This document shows positions 1 to 7,691 of a stretch of 32,455 nt of DNA, one piece after another. The notes beneath the pieces are model-generated. The model was not told the DNA's origin. It saw only the letters and a list, made by a program, of their open reading frames with translations, and searched no databases. Position numbers and translations under genes: made by a program. Source of the stretch: VRUG01 sp965372745 (GTDB taxonomy: Bacteria > Planctomycetota > Phycisphaerae > Sedimentisphaerales > Anaerobacaceae); assembly GCA_965372745.1 (NCBI GenBank), contig CBDVDM010000019.1, positions 1 through 32,455 of the forward strand, given 5' to 3'. Numbering within the stretch: the stretch's first letter is position 1; every line of letters starts with the position of its first letter.

Positions 1-3000
1 AATCGTCCTGCCAGAATACTTCCTCAGGTTCCAAATCAACGTTGTACTGATAGCAGATATCATAAGGATAGTAACCGTAATATTCATCGGAGCCGACTTC
101 CTCGAAAGTGACTCGGTTGGCAGGTATCGTAATACTGTGCAACAGTATCTCCGGATAGCTGTAGGGCATTGGTCCTGCGGGTACATTGCTCCAGAAGCCA
201 ATCCACCAATTTTCTGGCAGGACAGGTGGAAGCTGTCCATGATGCGATGACCATTCCCAGTCGAAGAACGAGCCCCACCAATGTATGCTTGTTACCGGCA
301 TAGAACCGATGCAACGATAGTCGTCTGCAACTATTTTCATCTGCTGCGTGCCCGGTTCGACCTTATTGTGAGATAGCTCATCCCAGCCGCAATATGTTGG
401 AATAGCAGAGGTGGGGTCAACTTCTATTGGCGGCTGTGACCATTTCGTATGTGCCTGCAGCGGTTTAGTAAAGTTAGGCTCATTTGGCCCTTCTGCTGTG
501 ATGATGATAAAGGACATATCGATAGAGTTCTGGTCAGGTGGGAGTGAATAATAGTTATGCCCCATTGGATAGCGTAGTTCGTTCCATGTAGCACCGTCGT
601 CACTGGACCAGACTGCATCATCATTGAAATGGCCGTCCGCTATGTCACGGGTTTTCCAACCAAACTCGCAATCCGGTACCTCCGGGTCTAACTCAACGTA
701 TACATCAAGCCAGTAAACAATCGGGTTACATGGGTCACCCTGCTGGACGAATTGGTTTGTGTCGTCTATTGTGATTTCGTACTGCCATATCTGATAGTCG
801 CCCGGGAAAAAGAGTAGTCCAGTTACAGGGTCCCACCACCACTCAGGGTCAATATTTGTGATATACAGCGTTTCGTTGATGTCAGCAGGAAAACTGAAAT
901 CTCTCGACCACAGCAGGGTATTCGGTTCCGACCAGCCCATAGGTCCAGACGGATTGTCGTCGTGGATACTAAGGTGAATATTCTTGATTACGCCCTTGTA
1001 ATCGTTGAGCCAGGAGCCCCAGAGAACTACATCAGTAATCGGGCCTGTCGTTGTACATAAGAAGTCATCTGCCAATATGCGTGCAAAACCGTCATTCCTG
1101 TCGCACTTGATATCAATGCCATTCTCCGTCATGTCAGGTTTCTGCTCCCATTTGTCGCCCAATCCAAGAGACAGTGAAGGGTCGCCATATAGATTAAAGC
1201 CAACCATATTCATCCAGGAGGAACCGGAGGCCCAGCCTGTTCCGAAACTCGATTTGCAGTTTACAAGTGCCTGCCCTACAGTCTCACTTGATACTGCCAT
1301 TTCGTCGAAACAGTGATACCCATAGGAAGCATTGTCGCCATAATTACCACCATGAGTTGTCTGCCACGACCCAATTGCATACCAGGTGATTCTGGTTCCG
1401 CTGACGGTAGCAATCGCACCGTTCTTAAGAAGACTATAGCCCAGATTGTTGATATTTTCAGGGTATCCATTGTTGCATGAAGCCTGGACAACAAACGAAG
1501 GATAATTAGCATCAAGCGATGGACAATCGGTGTAGCTGATAAGAGTAGGCCAGCTTGTTTCGAGGTGAGGAGATTGATTGCCGGTTATATTTACAAATGT
1601 CGAATCGCTTGTCCAGGTGAACCTCGAGGAACTTGTCTGAGAACCGTGCGCCCACCACGTGACAAAACCATAATAATTCTGCCACTCGTTAATGAAGTTG
1701 GCATTTGTCAGTGAGGCGTCGCAGGTGGTAAGCGGATAGGCTGAACCGCCGGCATAAACTCCGGTTTTCTCATAGAGTGTATATGAACTGACCCCGACCG
1801 AGGACGCCAGTGTTTTGATGTCCTGTCCCCAGTCATCGCCAAATGTACGGTCGCTCGAACTTGAAAAATCGCCTGGATCGCTTGCATCTCCATCACCGTT
1901 ATTGTCCTGTGGGCCAAAATTCGATACCGCAGCTGGTATCAAAACCTTACTGCGCCAGCCGATGTTTGTTGTTGTGCTACCATAGGTTATCGCCCGCAGC
2001 AAAATCGAATCCAGGTCAGTGTAGCTGGTGTAGAAAGGAATCCTGCCAAGTTTCACTTCGCAGTTCTTATCAGCCCCGCCGGCTCCGTAATCACCAACAA
2101 ATTCGCCGTATTGGCCATCACTGTCTAAGTCCCACGTGAAGCTCAACTCAGCGAAATACATATCGGTTGGACATTTCCTGTAGTCGATTCCACCGGTCAT
2201 AGTACTTCGCGGCCAAACCCACTTCATTGGTATCGAGGTTGTGGCGCTGAAAGTGGTAGGGTGAGGGTTACCGATGAGCAGCACATATTGGATACCATCA
2301 CTGGCCCAGTTTGCTTGCAGCCAGGAACGGATATTGTCGGCCCGCTGGTCACAAGTAGCTCCTGTAACATAAGTTGTATCACCAGCAGCAGCACCTTCTG
2401 TAACGGTTTTGACGGTGTAACCCGCAGTTTGCTTGGCTGTAATGAAAGCCGCCAGTTGAGTGCTGGTGCTCACAATTGTGCTGGTGGTAATAATCACGTA
2501 ATCTGCCGGTATCAGCCCTGGAGCCTCACCGCCACCAGCAGCACCTTCCTCGGCTGGCTCGTAGAATGTTTCAATGTCCTGCGGATTCACTATTTTTTTC
2601 CGCAGCTCGGGCATGAATTTCTTAGTATTAGGCAAGAGCGGTGGAGTCGGAGAGCTCAAGCCCGTTGCCTTAGCAGCCGGCAACGGCTGAACGGAAAGGC
2701 GTGTGCTGACATTTCTAAGTACTCGCACCTTCTTCTTCACTGGATTGTAAGCCGCCAACCAGACTTTCATTTCTACAAGCTTCCATTGGCGAAACAGGCC
2801 TACAGATACTACTTCTACAGACTCAGCTGGAAAGTATGCATCTTCGCCGTAAATTGTAGTATCTTTCCCATCGATAATTAAAGCCGAGTCCTTGTTGCTC
2901 CAGTCAATTACAAATTTTTCTCCGTCCCATGTGCCGGCCGGCGGTGCCGGTGCAATTTCATACTCGCCAGGCAGCTCTTCCCAGTCACCGGATATCAATT

Positions 3001-3289
3001 GCGATTGAACCGTTTCCAAATCTGCATCAGGCGGTACCAGAACGCTAATAAGTTTGTACGGCAGTTTGGGGTCACCAGGTCTGCCTCCCTGCGGAGATTC
3101 TCCCAGATTTATCAGCGATGTTTTGCCTGGCAGCGTCTGAATCCTGGCAGCACCTAACTCCGGGATGACGACATCTATGCTCACAGTCTTATTCCCATTG
3201 CCGGCAACGCCAGCCACGGCTGCGGCCAACATTAGTGCTGCAGGAATTATCAACAACCATCCAAATTTTAATTTTAGCAGTCTAAACAT
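1..3289 (-). CDS. Secreted gingipain-like C25 cysteine peptidase, 3' end cut by window edge
   Basis: One uninterrupted minus-strand frame runs from ATG at 3287-3289 to the window edge, giving 1,096 residues with no stop reached. AGGAGG lies at the right distance upstream. Residues about 1-28 are a basic n-region plus a hydrophobic core ending in Ala/Gly, consistent with a Sec signal peptide. A peptidase C25 domain follows at about 270-680: ADYVIITTS near its start, GRIPFYTSY, then WWAHGS with His548 and VQASCNNG with Cys605. The His and Cys are spaced like the gingipain catalytic dyad, and GDPSL follows the Cys as in C25 proteins. After the protease come two related beta-rich segments (ADDFLCTTTGPITDVVLWGS at about 750-770, and ADDYRCIGSMPVTSIHWWGS at about 990-1010), which resemble a repeated planctomycete extracellular module. 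The dyad comes from family knowledge; the substrate is unknown. Any C-terminal anchor lies outside the window. Confidence 0.85.
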   Translation of the reverse strand, partial: MFRLLKLKFGWLLIIPAALMLAAAVAGVAGNGNKTVSIDVVIPELGAARIQTLPGKTSLINLGESPQGGRPGDPKLPYKLISVLVPPDADLETVQSQLISGDWEELPGEYEIAPAPPAGTWDGEKFVIDWSNKDSALIIDGKDTTIYGEDAYFPAESVEVVSVGLFRQWKLVEMKVWLAAYNPVKKKVRVLRNVSTRLSVQPLPAAKATGLSSPTPPLLPNTKKFMPELRKKIVNPQDIETFYEPAEEGAAGGGEAPGLIPADYVIITTSTIVSTSTQLAAFITAKQTAGYTVKTVTEGAAAGDTTYVTGATCDQRADNIRSWLQANWASDGIQYVLLIGNPHPTTFSATTSIPMKWVWPRSTMTGGIDYRKCPTDMYFAELSFTWDLDSDGQYGEFVGDYGAGGADKNCEVKLGRIPFYTSYTDLDSILLRAITYGSTTTNIGWRSKVLIPAAVSNFGPQDNNGDGDASDPGDFSSSSDRTFGDDWGQDIKTLASSVGVSSYTLYEKTGVYAGGSAYPLTTCDASLTNANFINEWQNYYGFVTWWAHGSQTSSSRFTWTSDSTFVNITGNQSPHLETSWPTLISYTDCPSLDANYPSFVVQASCNNGYPENINNLGYSLLKNGAIATVSGTRITWYAIGSWQTTHGGNYGDNASYGYHCFDEMAVSSETVGQALVNCKSSFGTGWASGSSWMNMVGFNLYGDPSLSLGLGDKWEQKPDMTENGIDIKCDRNDGFARILADDFLCTTTGPITDVVLWGSWLNDYKGVIKNIHLSIHDDNPSGPMGWSEPNTLLWSRDFSFPADINETLYITNIDPEWWWDPVTGLLFFPGDYQIWQYEITIDDTNQFVQQGDPCNPIVYWLDVYVELDPEVPDCEFGWKTRDIADGHFNDDAVWSSDDGATWNELRYPMGHNYYSLPPDQNSIDMSFIIITAEGPNEPNFTKPLQAHTKWSQPPIEVDPTSAIPTYCGWDELSHNKVEPGTQQMKIVADDYRCIGSMPVTSIHWWGSFFDWEWSSHHGQLPPVLPENWWIGFWSNVPAGPMPYSYPEILLHSITIPANRVTFEEVGSDEYYGYYPYDICYQYNVDLEPEEVFWQDD

Positions 3290-3312
3290 AATCAAATCCT
3301 CCTAAAGAATTG

Positions 3313-3381
3313 TTAACACTTCACAGCGGGGTCGGTGTGCATAGAGCCCGCTGTAGTTTGTAAAGGTTCAAAGAATTGCAT
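3313..3381 (-). CDS. Possible 22-aa upstream ORF in the peptidase leader
   Basis: ATG at 3379-3381 opens a 22-codon frame (begins MQFFEPLQTT, ends DPAVKC) that stops at TAA just 10 nt before the AGGAGG of the large peptidase gene. GGAGG lies only 2 nt before this ATG, which is too close for efficient initiation. It contains an 8-bp hairpin. It may be a leader peptide or a chance ORF; nothing about its sequence is recognisable. Confidence 0.2.
   Translation of the reverse strand: MQFFEPLQTTAGSMHTDPAVKC
3323..3354 (-). promoter_or_regulatory. Hairpin in peptidase leader, 8-bp perfect stem
   Basis: ACAGCGGG at 3323-3330 pairs perfectly with CCCGCTGT at 3347-3354 around a 16-nt loop, about 20 nt before the AGGAGG of the downstream gene. 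There is no T-run after it on the minus strand, so it is not an intrinsic terminator. It may affect ribosome access. Confidence 0.45.
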
Positions 3382-3429
3382 GTCCTCCACTAAAAATTTA
3401 TAAATAACAGCACGATAATTATGTTATAT

Positions 3430-3454
3430 CTTAACAGGCCTTATGCCTGATAAG
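3430..3454 (-). promoter_or_regulatory. Hairpin in peptidase leader, 10-bp stem with one mismatch
   Basis: CTTAACAGGC (3430-3439) and GCCTGATAAG (3445-3454) form a stem of nine pairs and one mismatch around a 5-nt loop. It sits mid-leader, and no T-run follows on the transcribed (minus) strand. Confidence 0.4.
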
Positions 3455-3634
3455 TCTCTATGGAAATTGTATACTTTCCGAATTGCTGTTGCTTGTGCAG
3501 TTGTTGCCAGAGAGCGGTTTTGCTGAGCTTAGTCAGTGGTAAGTTAGGTGTGGTGCTCTCCCTTATGTTGTGGAATGCCATTACATACATGTAACCGTTC
3601 CTCACATATCCCGACTGTCTCTATATACTATTTA

Positions 3635-3663
3635 TTATTATTGTCTTATTGCATCCGTGTCAA
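3635..3663 (-). promoter_or_regulatory. Candidate sigma-70-type promoter for the C25 peptidase gene
   Basis: On the minus strand a consensus TTGACA (3663-3658) is followed after 17 nt by TAATAA (3640-3635), within an AT-rich tract. The -35 matches 6/6 but the -10 is weak. If used, it gives the leader of about 340 nt. Confidence 0.4.
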
Positions 3664-3771
3664 GGAAATTATGGGACTATATGTATTTCTAAAACATGCG
3701 TAAATTTTAGTAAGTTCTTTAATAATAGTTAGATATGTTTATTAAAGTGCTCTAAAGTGGTGTATTCGGTG

Positions 3772-4185
3772 TTATTTTTTGTAAATTTTTGATGGGTCAT
3801 AGACTTTTTCAGCGATGAATTCCATTTCTTTGTCGGAACCCGGCTTTAAGGCTCTATAAAAGCATGACTGGTAACCGGTGTGACATTGGCCGGCATCGAC
3901 AGTAACTTTTAAGATAAGACAGTCCTGATCGCAGTCGATTAGTATTTGTTGTACTTTTTGAACATGGCCGCTTTGCTCGCCTTTTCTCCACAGTTTTTGA
4001 CGTGACCTGCTGTAATATGTTGCATTTCCGGTTTTGATAGTTTCCTGAAGCGATTCTTTGTTCATATAGGCGACCATCAGTACCTGGCCTGTATTTGCAT
4101 CCTGAGCGATGGCAGGTATGAGGCCGTCACTGTTAAATTTTGGAGTAAACTCCAAACCTTGTTCGATATCTTTATTAGATGCCAC
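3772..4185 (-). CDS. hisI: Phosphoribosyl-AMP cyclohydrolase
   Basis: This 137-aa protein opens the ring of phosphoribosyl-AMP in the third step of histidine synthesis, in the cytoplasm. The family hallmarks are visible: VAYMNKESL near residue 40, the TYYSRSRQKLWRKGEQSGH block, the DCDQDC metal-binding aspartate cluster (about 85-90), and AGQCHTGYQSCFYR with the conserved zinc-binding cysteines. Length is normal for a stand-alone HisI without a HisE fusion. The start is GTG at 4183-4185 with a GGAG site upstream. It stands alone here; the nearest minus-strand neighbour is the peptidase gene 480 bp downstream, and no other his genes are in the window. Confidence 0.95.
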   Translation of the reverse strand: MASNKDIEQGLEFTPKFNSDGLIPAIAQDANTGQVLMVAYMNKESLQETIKTGNATYYSRSRQKLWRKGEQSGHVQKVQQILIDCDQDCLILKVTVDAGQCHTGYQSCFYRALKPGSDKEMEFIAEKVYDPSKIYKK

Positions 4186-4278
4186 TTGTTAGTCTCCTAT
4201 AGTTTATTTTAAACGTCTTGCGAATGGCAATTTTACCCGTTATTATCTGTAAAAACAAATTTTTTATAGGAAAGTTTG

Positions 4279-5331
4279 ATGGCTTATACAAAAAATAACA
4301 GGAGTAAATACATCTTTCTGGTTCTGCGAATCGCTGTTGTCGCAGCCGGCATTATATTCGGTGTAATCTGGGTAAGCCGGGAGCAGCGATGGGAAAAGCT
4401 TGCGGCTATTTTTGGCGGGATGAATTTGCTGGTTTTCGCTGCTGTACTTGTCATTTTTGCTGTTAGTCAGTTAATTGTCGCATTGCGCTGGTGGTTTTTG
4501 CTCAGGTCCCAGTCGGTTTTTATAGATTTTACAGCGGCGGTTCGGCTTCATTTTCTGGGTCTGTTTTACAATAATTTCATGCCGAGTTCAGTAGGAGGTG
4601 ATTTGATTCGGGCATGGTATGTCACACATCATACCGAAAAAAAATTCGAGGCTGCTTTGAGTGTCTTTGTCGACAGAGTCGTTGGCTTGATAAGCACGTT
4701 ATTGATTGCAGTTTTTTTCTATACCGTGTTTCTGATACCTGAAGGCAAAAAGATTGTCTTTACCGGTAAAGGCAATCTGCTGAAAACGATAGTTGAGTAT
4801 AGAGCAATCTTTTTAGTTATTCTTGCCGGCTTGTTAATAATTATTGTTTCTTTAGCTGTGTTGCCATCCAGTAAAAAGATATTGAAAAGAATCTTATCCG
4901 GTTTTTGTGTTTATGGCAGAAAGATTTTAAAAAAGCTGAAAGATTCTGCCGTCGTTTACTGTAGCAGGCCGGTTACCATTGTTATTGTATTTGGTTTGAC
5001 AGTATTTTTGCAGATACTTGTAATAACCGGCTTCTGGTTTCTTGGTTGTGACATTGGCATTGAAGCAAGCATAAAGTATTATTATGTATTCTTTACTTTG
5101 ACATGGGTGTTAGGAGCGGTACCTATCAGTATCGGCGGGGCAGTGGTTGTCGAAGGGTTGCTTGCCTATATGTTTGTTAACTTTGCAGGTGTCGAGGCTG
5201 AAGCTGCATTGGCATTGGCACTGTGTCAGAGGATTGTGTGGATGATAACGTCTTTGCCTGGTGCTGCTATCCATTTGTTTGGAGCACATTTGCCAGAGAA
5301 TTCTGTTGACTATGAAAATGGCATGAATTAA
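4279..5331 (+). CDS. UPF0104/flippase-like multi-spanning membrane protein
   Basis: This protein of about 350 aa has roughly seven to eight hydrophobic segments, beginning with YIFLVLRIAVVAAGIIFGVI near the N terminus. It carries the family signature FLGLFYNNFMPSSVGGDLIRA (residues about 95-115) and FVDRVVGLI. These belong to the lysylphosphatidylglycerol synthase TM-region / UPF0104 family (TIGR00374-like), which in planctomycetes is usually a stand-alone membrane domain. There is no C-terminal aminoacyl-transfer domain, so lipid lysinylation is not implied. A role in lipid or glycan transfer is only a guess. I prefer ATG at 4279 to TTG at 4276 because the AGGAA site is better spaced for it. 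A palindrome follows the stop and DUF502 is next downstream. Confidence 0.75.
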   Translation: MAYTKNNRSKYIFLVLRIAVVAAGIIFGVIWVSREQRWEKLAAIFGGMNLLVFAAVLVIFAVSQLIVALRWWFLLRSQSVFIDFTAAVRLHFLGLFYNNFMPSSVGGDLIRAWYVTHHTEKKFEAALSVFVDRVVGLISTLLIAVFFYTVFLIPEGKKIVFTGKGNLLKTIVEYRAIFLVILAGLLIIIVSLAVLPSSKKILKRILSGFCVYGRKILKKLKDSAVVYCSRPVTIVIVFGLTVFLQILVITGFWFLGCDIGIEASIKYYYVFFTLTWVLGAVPISIGGAVVVEGLLAYMFVNFAGVEAEAALALALCQRIVWMITSLPGAAIHLFGAHLPENSVDYENGMN

Positions 5332-5339
5332 CTTACTTG

Positions 5340-5359
5340 AACTGACCGATCGGCCAGTT
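5340..5359 (+). terminator. 20-bp palindrome followed by TTTT, possible terminator or operator
   Basis: AACTGACCGA (5340-5349) and TCGGCCAGTT (5350-5359) are inverted copies with one A/C mismatch, and the last two T's extend into a short T-run (5358-5361). It starts 8 nt after the stop of the flippase-like gene. It could be a weak intrinsic terminator, or an operator for the DUF502 gene, whose ATG is 25 nt further on. The central GATC leaves little room for a loop. Confidence 0.35.
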
Positions 5360-5384
5360 TTAGTTGATAAGGGTTGTTGATATT

Positions 5385-6095
5385 ATGTGGATAACAAGAA
5401 AATTCAAAAGCTACTTTTTTCGCGGTATGGCAGTGTTGCTGCCGACGATTCTGACTATTTGGATATTCATCTGGGGATATGGTTTTATCCAGAAGTACAT
5501 CAGCGTTCATGTAAATCGCGGGCTTGTCTGGCTTACAATGTTCTTAAAAGGAGAACAAGGAGAGGCTGCCGTGGAAGAATGGAGCAGATTCTGGATAGAC
5601 GGTTGGGGTTCGGTTGCCGGATTTGTTATAGCTTTGGTTGCTGTATGTATGGTCGGTGTGCTGTTGGCAAGTGTTGTCGGCAAAAGCCTGTGGCGAATGA
5701 TAGAAAGACTTATAATGCGAGCTCCGTTTTTGCGGCAGGTCTATCCTTATATTAAACAAATTACCGACTTTTTGTTCACTGAAGGAAAACATAAAAAGAT
5801 GTTTTCCCGTGTCGTTGCTGTTGAATATCCGCGTTCCGGTATATGGTCGCTTGGCATGGTGACAGGAGAGGGTTTGCAAAAGGTCACAGAAAATGTCCAA
5901 AAAGAAATACTTACGATATTGATACCTACATCACCGACTCCGTTTACAGGTTTTGTGATAATGGTTCCTAAAGAACAAACAATAGAGCTTGATATAAGTA
6001 TAGAAGAGGCGCTGAGATTTACTGTCAGCGGAGGGGTAATAACTCCAAATAATACACGGGCAGCTGTTTTGCCCGAAAATACAGCAGGTTCCTGA
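5385..6095 (+). CDS. DUF502 family membrane protein
   Basis: This protein of 236 aa matches DUF502 architecture. An N-terminal FKSYFFRGMAVLLPTILTIW leads into the first membrane helix, and a second helix around residues 75-100 includes GFVIALVAVCMVGVLLAS. A soluble part then has MIERLIMRAPFLRQVYPYIKQ and IPTSPTPFTGFVIMVPKEQ, both family hallmarks. Function is unknown in bacteria. The start is uncertain: TTG at 5364 is also in frame, but ATG at 5385 places the basic residues directly before the first helix. It probably follows the flippase-like gene in one unit, with the palindrome between them. Confidence 0.85.
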   Translation: MWITRKFKSYFFRGMAVLLPTILTIWIFIWGYGFIQKYISVHVNRGLVWLTMFLKGEQGEAAVEEWSRFWIDGWGSVAGFVIALVAVCMVGVLLASVVGKSLWRMIERLIMRAPFLRQVYPYIKQITDFLFTEGKHKKMFSRVVAVEYPRSGIWSLGMVTGEGLQKVTENVQKEILTILIPTSPTPFTGFVIMVPKEQTIELDISIEEALRFTVSGGVITPNNTRAAVLPENTAGS

Positions 6096-6284
6096 AAAAT
6101 TAATGGATAGATGAGAATTTTGAGGGAAAGTGGGGAGGGGGAACTTAAAACAATTCTTGCAATTTAGGGGTATTTCCTGTTATATAGCAGTGTTGAGAAA
6201 TATAATGAATTCGCGTGTTGAATAGCTTAAAATGAGTTTTTAAATACCGGTTTATAAAACATGTAGATGGGAAGTTATAAGTTC

Positions 6285-6315
6285 TTGTTGCTTTTGGGCT
6301 TATGTGTAATATAAC
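6285..6315 (+). promoter_or_regulatory. Weak candidate promoter for the hpf-PTS cluster
   Basis: TTGTTG (6285-6290) lies upstream of overlapping -10-like hexamers TAATAT (6307-6312) and TATAAC (6310-6315). It is 36 nt before the hpf start. The match is only moderate. The rest of the 255-bp gap 6096-6350 shows nothing else I can support. Confidence 0.25.
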
Positions 6316-6350
6316 ATTTTTCAGGACAATTTTAGTTAAGGAGAACAACA

Positions 6351-6671
6351 TTGCTTTTTACAATTAGCGGTAAACATATCGATATTACAGAAGCAATTAA
6401 GGCCCACGCTGAGGAAAAAACCTCTAAACTTCCACGATATTATAGTAGTGTTAATCAGATAGAAGTTGTCGTGGACGGAAAAAACGGGGGCAATATCAGC
6501 GTTGAAATCATTGCCAGGGGTGAACACAGCAATGTTTTCGTTGTTACTGAAACCGGCGAGGACGCATATAAATGTATAGATTTGGCGGTTCATAAACTCG
6601 AAAGACAGCTTAAAAGAAAAAAAACAAAAGAGCGTGATAATAAACATTTGGGCGAGGCAAGTAGAGAATAA
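6351..6671 (+). CDS. hpf: Ribosome hibernation-promoting factor, short form
   Basis: This 106-aa HPF/YfiA (RaiA) family protein binds the 30S decoding and tRNA channel and promotes inactive 100S or hibernating ribosomes in stationary phase. It shows the family pattern FTISGKHIDITEAIKAHAEEK at the N terminus, then VDGKNGGNISVEIIARGEHS, EDAYKCIDLAVHKLERQLKR and a basic tail. It lacks the C-terminal dimerisation domain of long HPF, so it is the short type. The start is TTG at 6351 with AAGGAG 7 nt upstream; the nearest ATG would destroy the first beta strand. It heads a cluster with EIIA, HPr and enzyme I, as hpf does next to ptsN in many bacteria. Confidence 0.92.
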   Translation: MLFTISGKHIDITEAIKAHAEEKTSKLPRYYSSVNQIEVVVDGKNGGNISVEIIARGEHSNVFVVTETGEDAYKCIDLAVHKLERQLKRKKTKERDNKHLGEASRE

Positions 6672-6750
6672 GACAAAACATTTCCAGCCGGTTGCCTGGT
6701 GAAAATGCTTTGGGTTTACAAAAACCGTCAAAGTTTTGATTTTGTCTTAT
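6668..6750 (+). ncRNA. Predicted three-way-junction RNA element between hpf and ptsN
   Basis: ATAAGACAAAA (6668-6678) and TTTTGTCTTAT (6740-6750) are perfect 11-bp inverted repeats enclosing 61 nt, and the first overlaps the hpf stop codon. Inside are two more inverted repeats: CCAG/CTGG flanked by CATTT/AAATG (about 6679-6707), and GGTTT/AAACC around a 4-nt loop (6713-6726). Together they fold as a closed three-way junction ending about 30 nt before the ptsN start. There is no T-run directly after the outer stem. It may be an mRNA processing or stabilising element, or a cis-regulator. The fold was drawn by hand and not computed. Confidence 0.45.
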
Positions 6751-6780
6751 CAATAATGTTATTAGGTTGGAAAGGGTAAA

Positions 6781-7251
6781 ATGAAGTTTTCAGACTTTAT
6801 TTGCTTCAAAGCAATAGTTAGTAAGCTTGTCTCGACAGACCGTGATGGTGTAATAACTGAGCTTATTGAGGCACTTGCTAAATCCGGCAAGTTGGGTGAT
6901 ACTGATTATAAGAAAATTGCAAAAGCTGTTATTAAAAGAGAAAACGAGGCAAGCACCGGAATGGGCAAAGCAGTTGCCCTGCCGCATGTAAAAGTCTCAT
7001 CCGTAAAAAACACCGTTGCTGCCGTTGGTATAAGCACTGCCGGTATAGATTTTTCATCTCTCGATAAGCAGCCTGTTTATTTGGTAATACTCATAATCAG
7101 CTCGGTTGATAACCCGGATAAACACCTGCAGGTTATGGAATATGTTTTCAGGTATTTGCAGAACGAAAAATTTCGGAAATTTCTGCGACAGTCGGAAAGT
7201 GCTGCACAGATAAAAGAGCTCCTTCAAGAGGCTGATGAAGATACTTTGTAA
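6781..7251 (+). CDS. ptsN: PTS EIIA domain protein, PtsN/fructose type
   Basis: This 156-aa single-domain EIIA (mannitol/fructose/Ntr class) accepts phosphate from HPr. The phosphorylatable histidine is His69 in GMGKAVALPHVKV, the standard motif, followed by the conserved ISTAGIDFSSLDKQPVYLV strand and the C-terminal VMEYVFRYLQNEKFRKFL helix. There is no EIIB or EIIC domain here or nearby, so a regulatory rather than a transport role is inferred. The ATG at 6781 has a GGAAAGG stretch upstream. It sits between hpf and the HPr gene, matching the hpf-ptsN-npr order of proteobacteria. Confidence 0.88.
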   Translation: MKFSDFICFKAIVSKLVSTDRDGVITELIEALAKSGKLGDTDYKKIAKAVIKRENEASTGMGKAVALPHVKVSSVKNTVAAVGISTAGIDFSSLDKQPVYLVILIISSVDNPDKHLQVMEYVFRYLQNEKFRKFLRQSESAAQIKELLQEADEDTL

Positions 7252-7290
7252 CTTGAAAATGTTATGTCTCTTTAATTGCGGGGCCTGAAT

Positions 7291-7641
7291 ATGCAGGCAG
7301 GAGATACAATATTGGAAGAACTTGTTTGTAATATAGAAGTTGAGATAAAAAACGCAGATGGGCTTCACATGCGGCCGGCAATGCAGTTTGTTGATATTGC
7401 AAATCAGTTTGATTGTGATATTGCAGTTAGTAATGATGAAACTGAGGTTGACGGCAAGAGTATTATGCAGATGAGTATGCTTGCTGCTACTTGTGGAACT
7501 AAATTAAAAATAAAAGCTGAAGGCAGCAACTCGCAACAGGCAATTGTGGCGTTGCGAGAGCTTGTCGAAGAAAAAATGTTTGATGAACCACCTCCTGAGA
7601 AAAATAAGGGGGAAAGTAAGGTGGGAAAAAGAGAATCCTGA
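7291..7641 (+). CDS. ptsH: HPr family phosphocarrier protein
   Basis: HPr relays phosphate from enzyme I to EIIA. NADGLHMRPA holds the active-site histidine (His26 from this start) and DGKSIMQMSMLAA holds a serine (Ser57) at the position that HPr kinase modifies in Gram-positive bacteria. The C terminus extends beyond the usual 85-90 residues as a hydrophilic, Pro/Lys/Glu-rich tail (EEKMFDEPPPEKNKGE). The start is uncertain. ATG at 7291 is used here, but TTG at 7312 has the best Shine-Dalgarno site (AGGAG, 8 nt upstream) and would still leave 18 residues before the histidine. Downstream is ptsI, only 50 bp away. Confidence 0.9.
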   Translation: MQAGDTILEELVCNIEVEIKNADGLHMRPAMQFVDIANQFDCDIAVSNDETEVDGKSIMQMSMLAATCGTKLKIKAEGSNSQQAIVALRELVEEKMFDEPPPEKNKGESKVGKRES

Positions 7642-7691
7642 CCTGTTCGTCTGCTTTTTATATAGTTTGACTATTGTGACAAAAGGTTGAA

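Larger units (their letters stand above)
3290..3771 (-). other. Long structured leader and intergenic region upstream of the C25 peptidase gene
   Basis: This 482-base stretch between hisI and the peptidase gene (both minus strand) holds no gene of normal size. Read on the minus strand it shows a TTGACA promoter element, then several inverted repeats, then a 22-codon upstream ORF, and finally the AGGAGG ribosome site. The nonanucleotide CAATTCTTT occurs twice, just inside the upstream ORF and just before the ribosome site (plus-strand AAAGAATTG at 3304-3312 and 3370-3378). A leader of about 340 nt is unusually long. I could not match it to a known riboswitch. Confidence 0.5.

Noticed and set aside
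2261..2881. 206-residue plus-strand open frame
   Set aside because: It lies antisense to the C25 peptidase frame, has high Ser/Cys content, no ribosome site and no recognisable domain. The minus strand has a clear protein here.
4276..4281. TTG start for the flippase-like gene
   Set aside because: ATG at 4279 is one codon later and has better spacing from the AGGAA site.
6145..6731. Two minus-strand frames (68 and 131 residues) over and upstream of hpf
   Set aside because: They cover hpf in antisense, show no ribosome site and no domain, and the hpf product is recognised.
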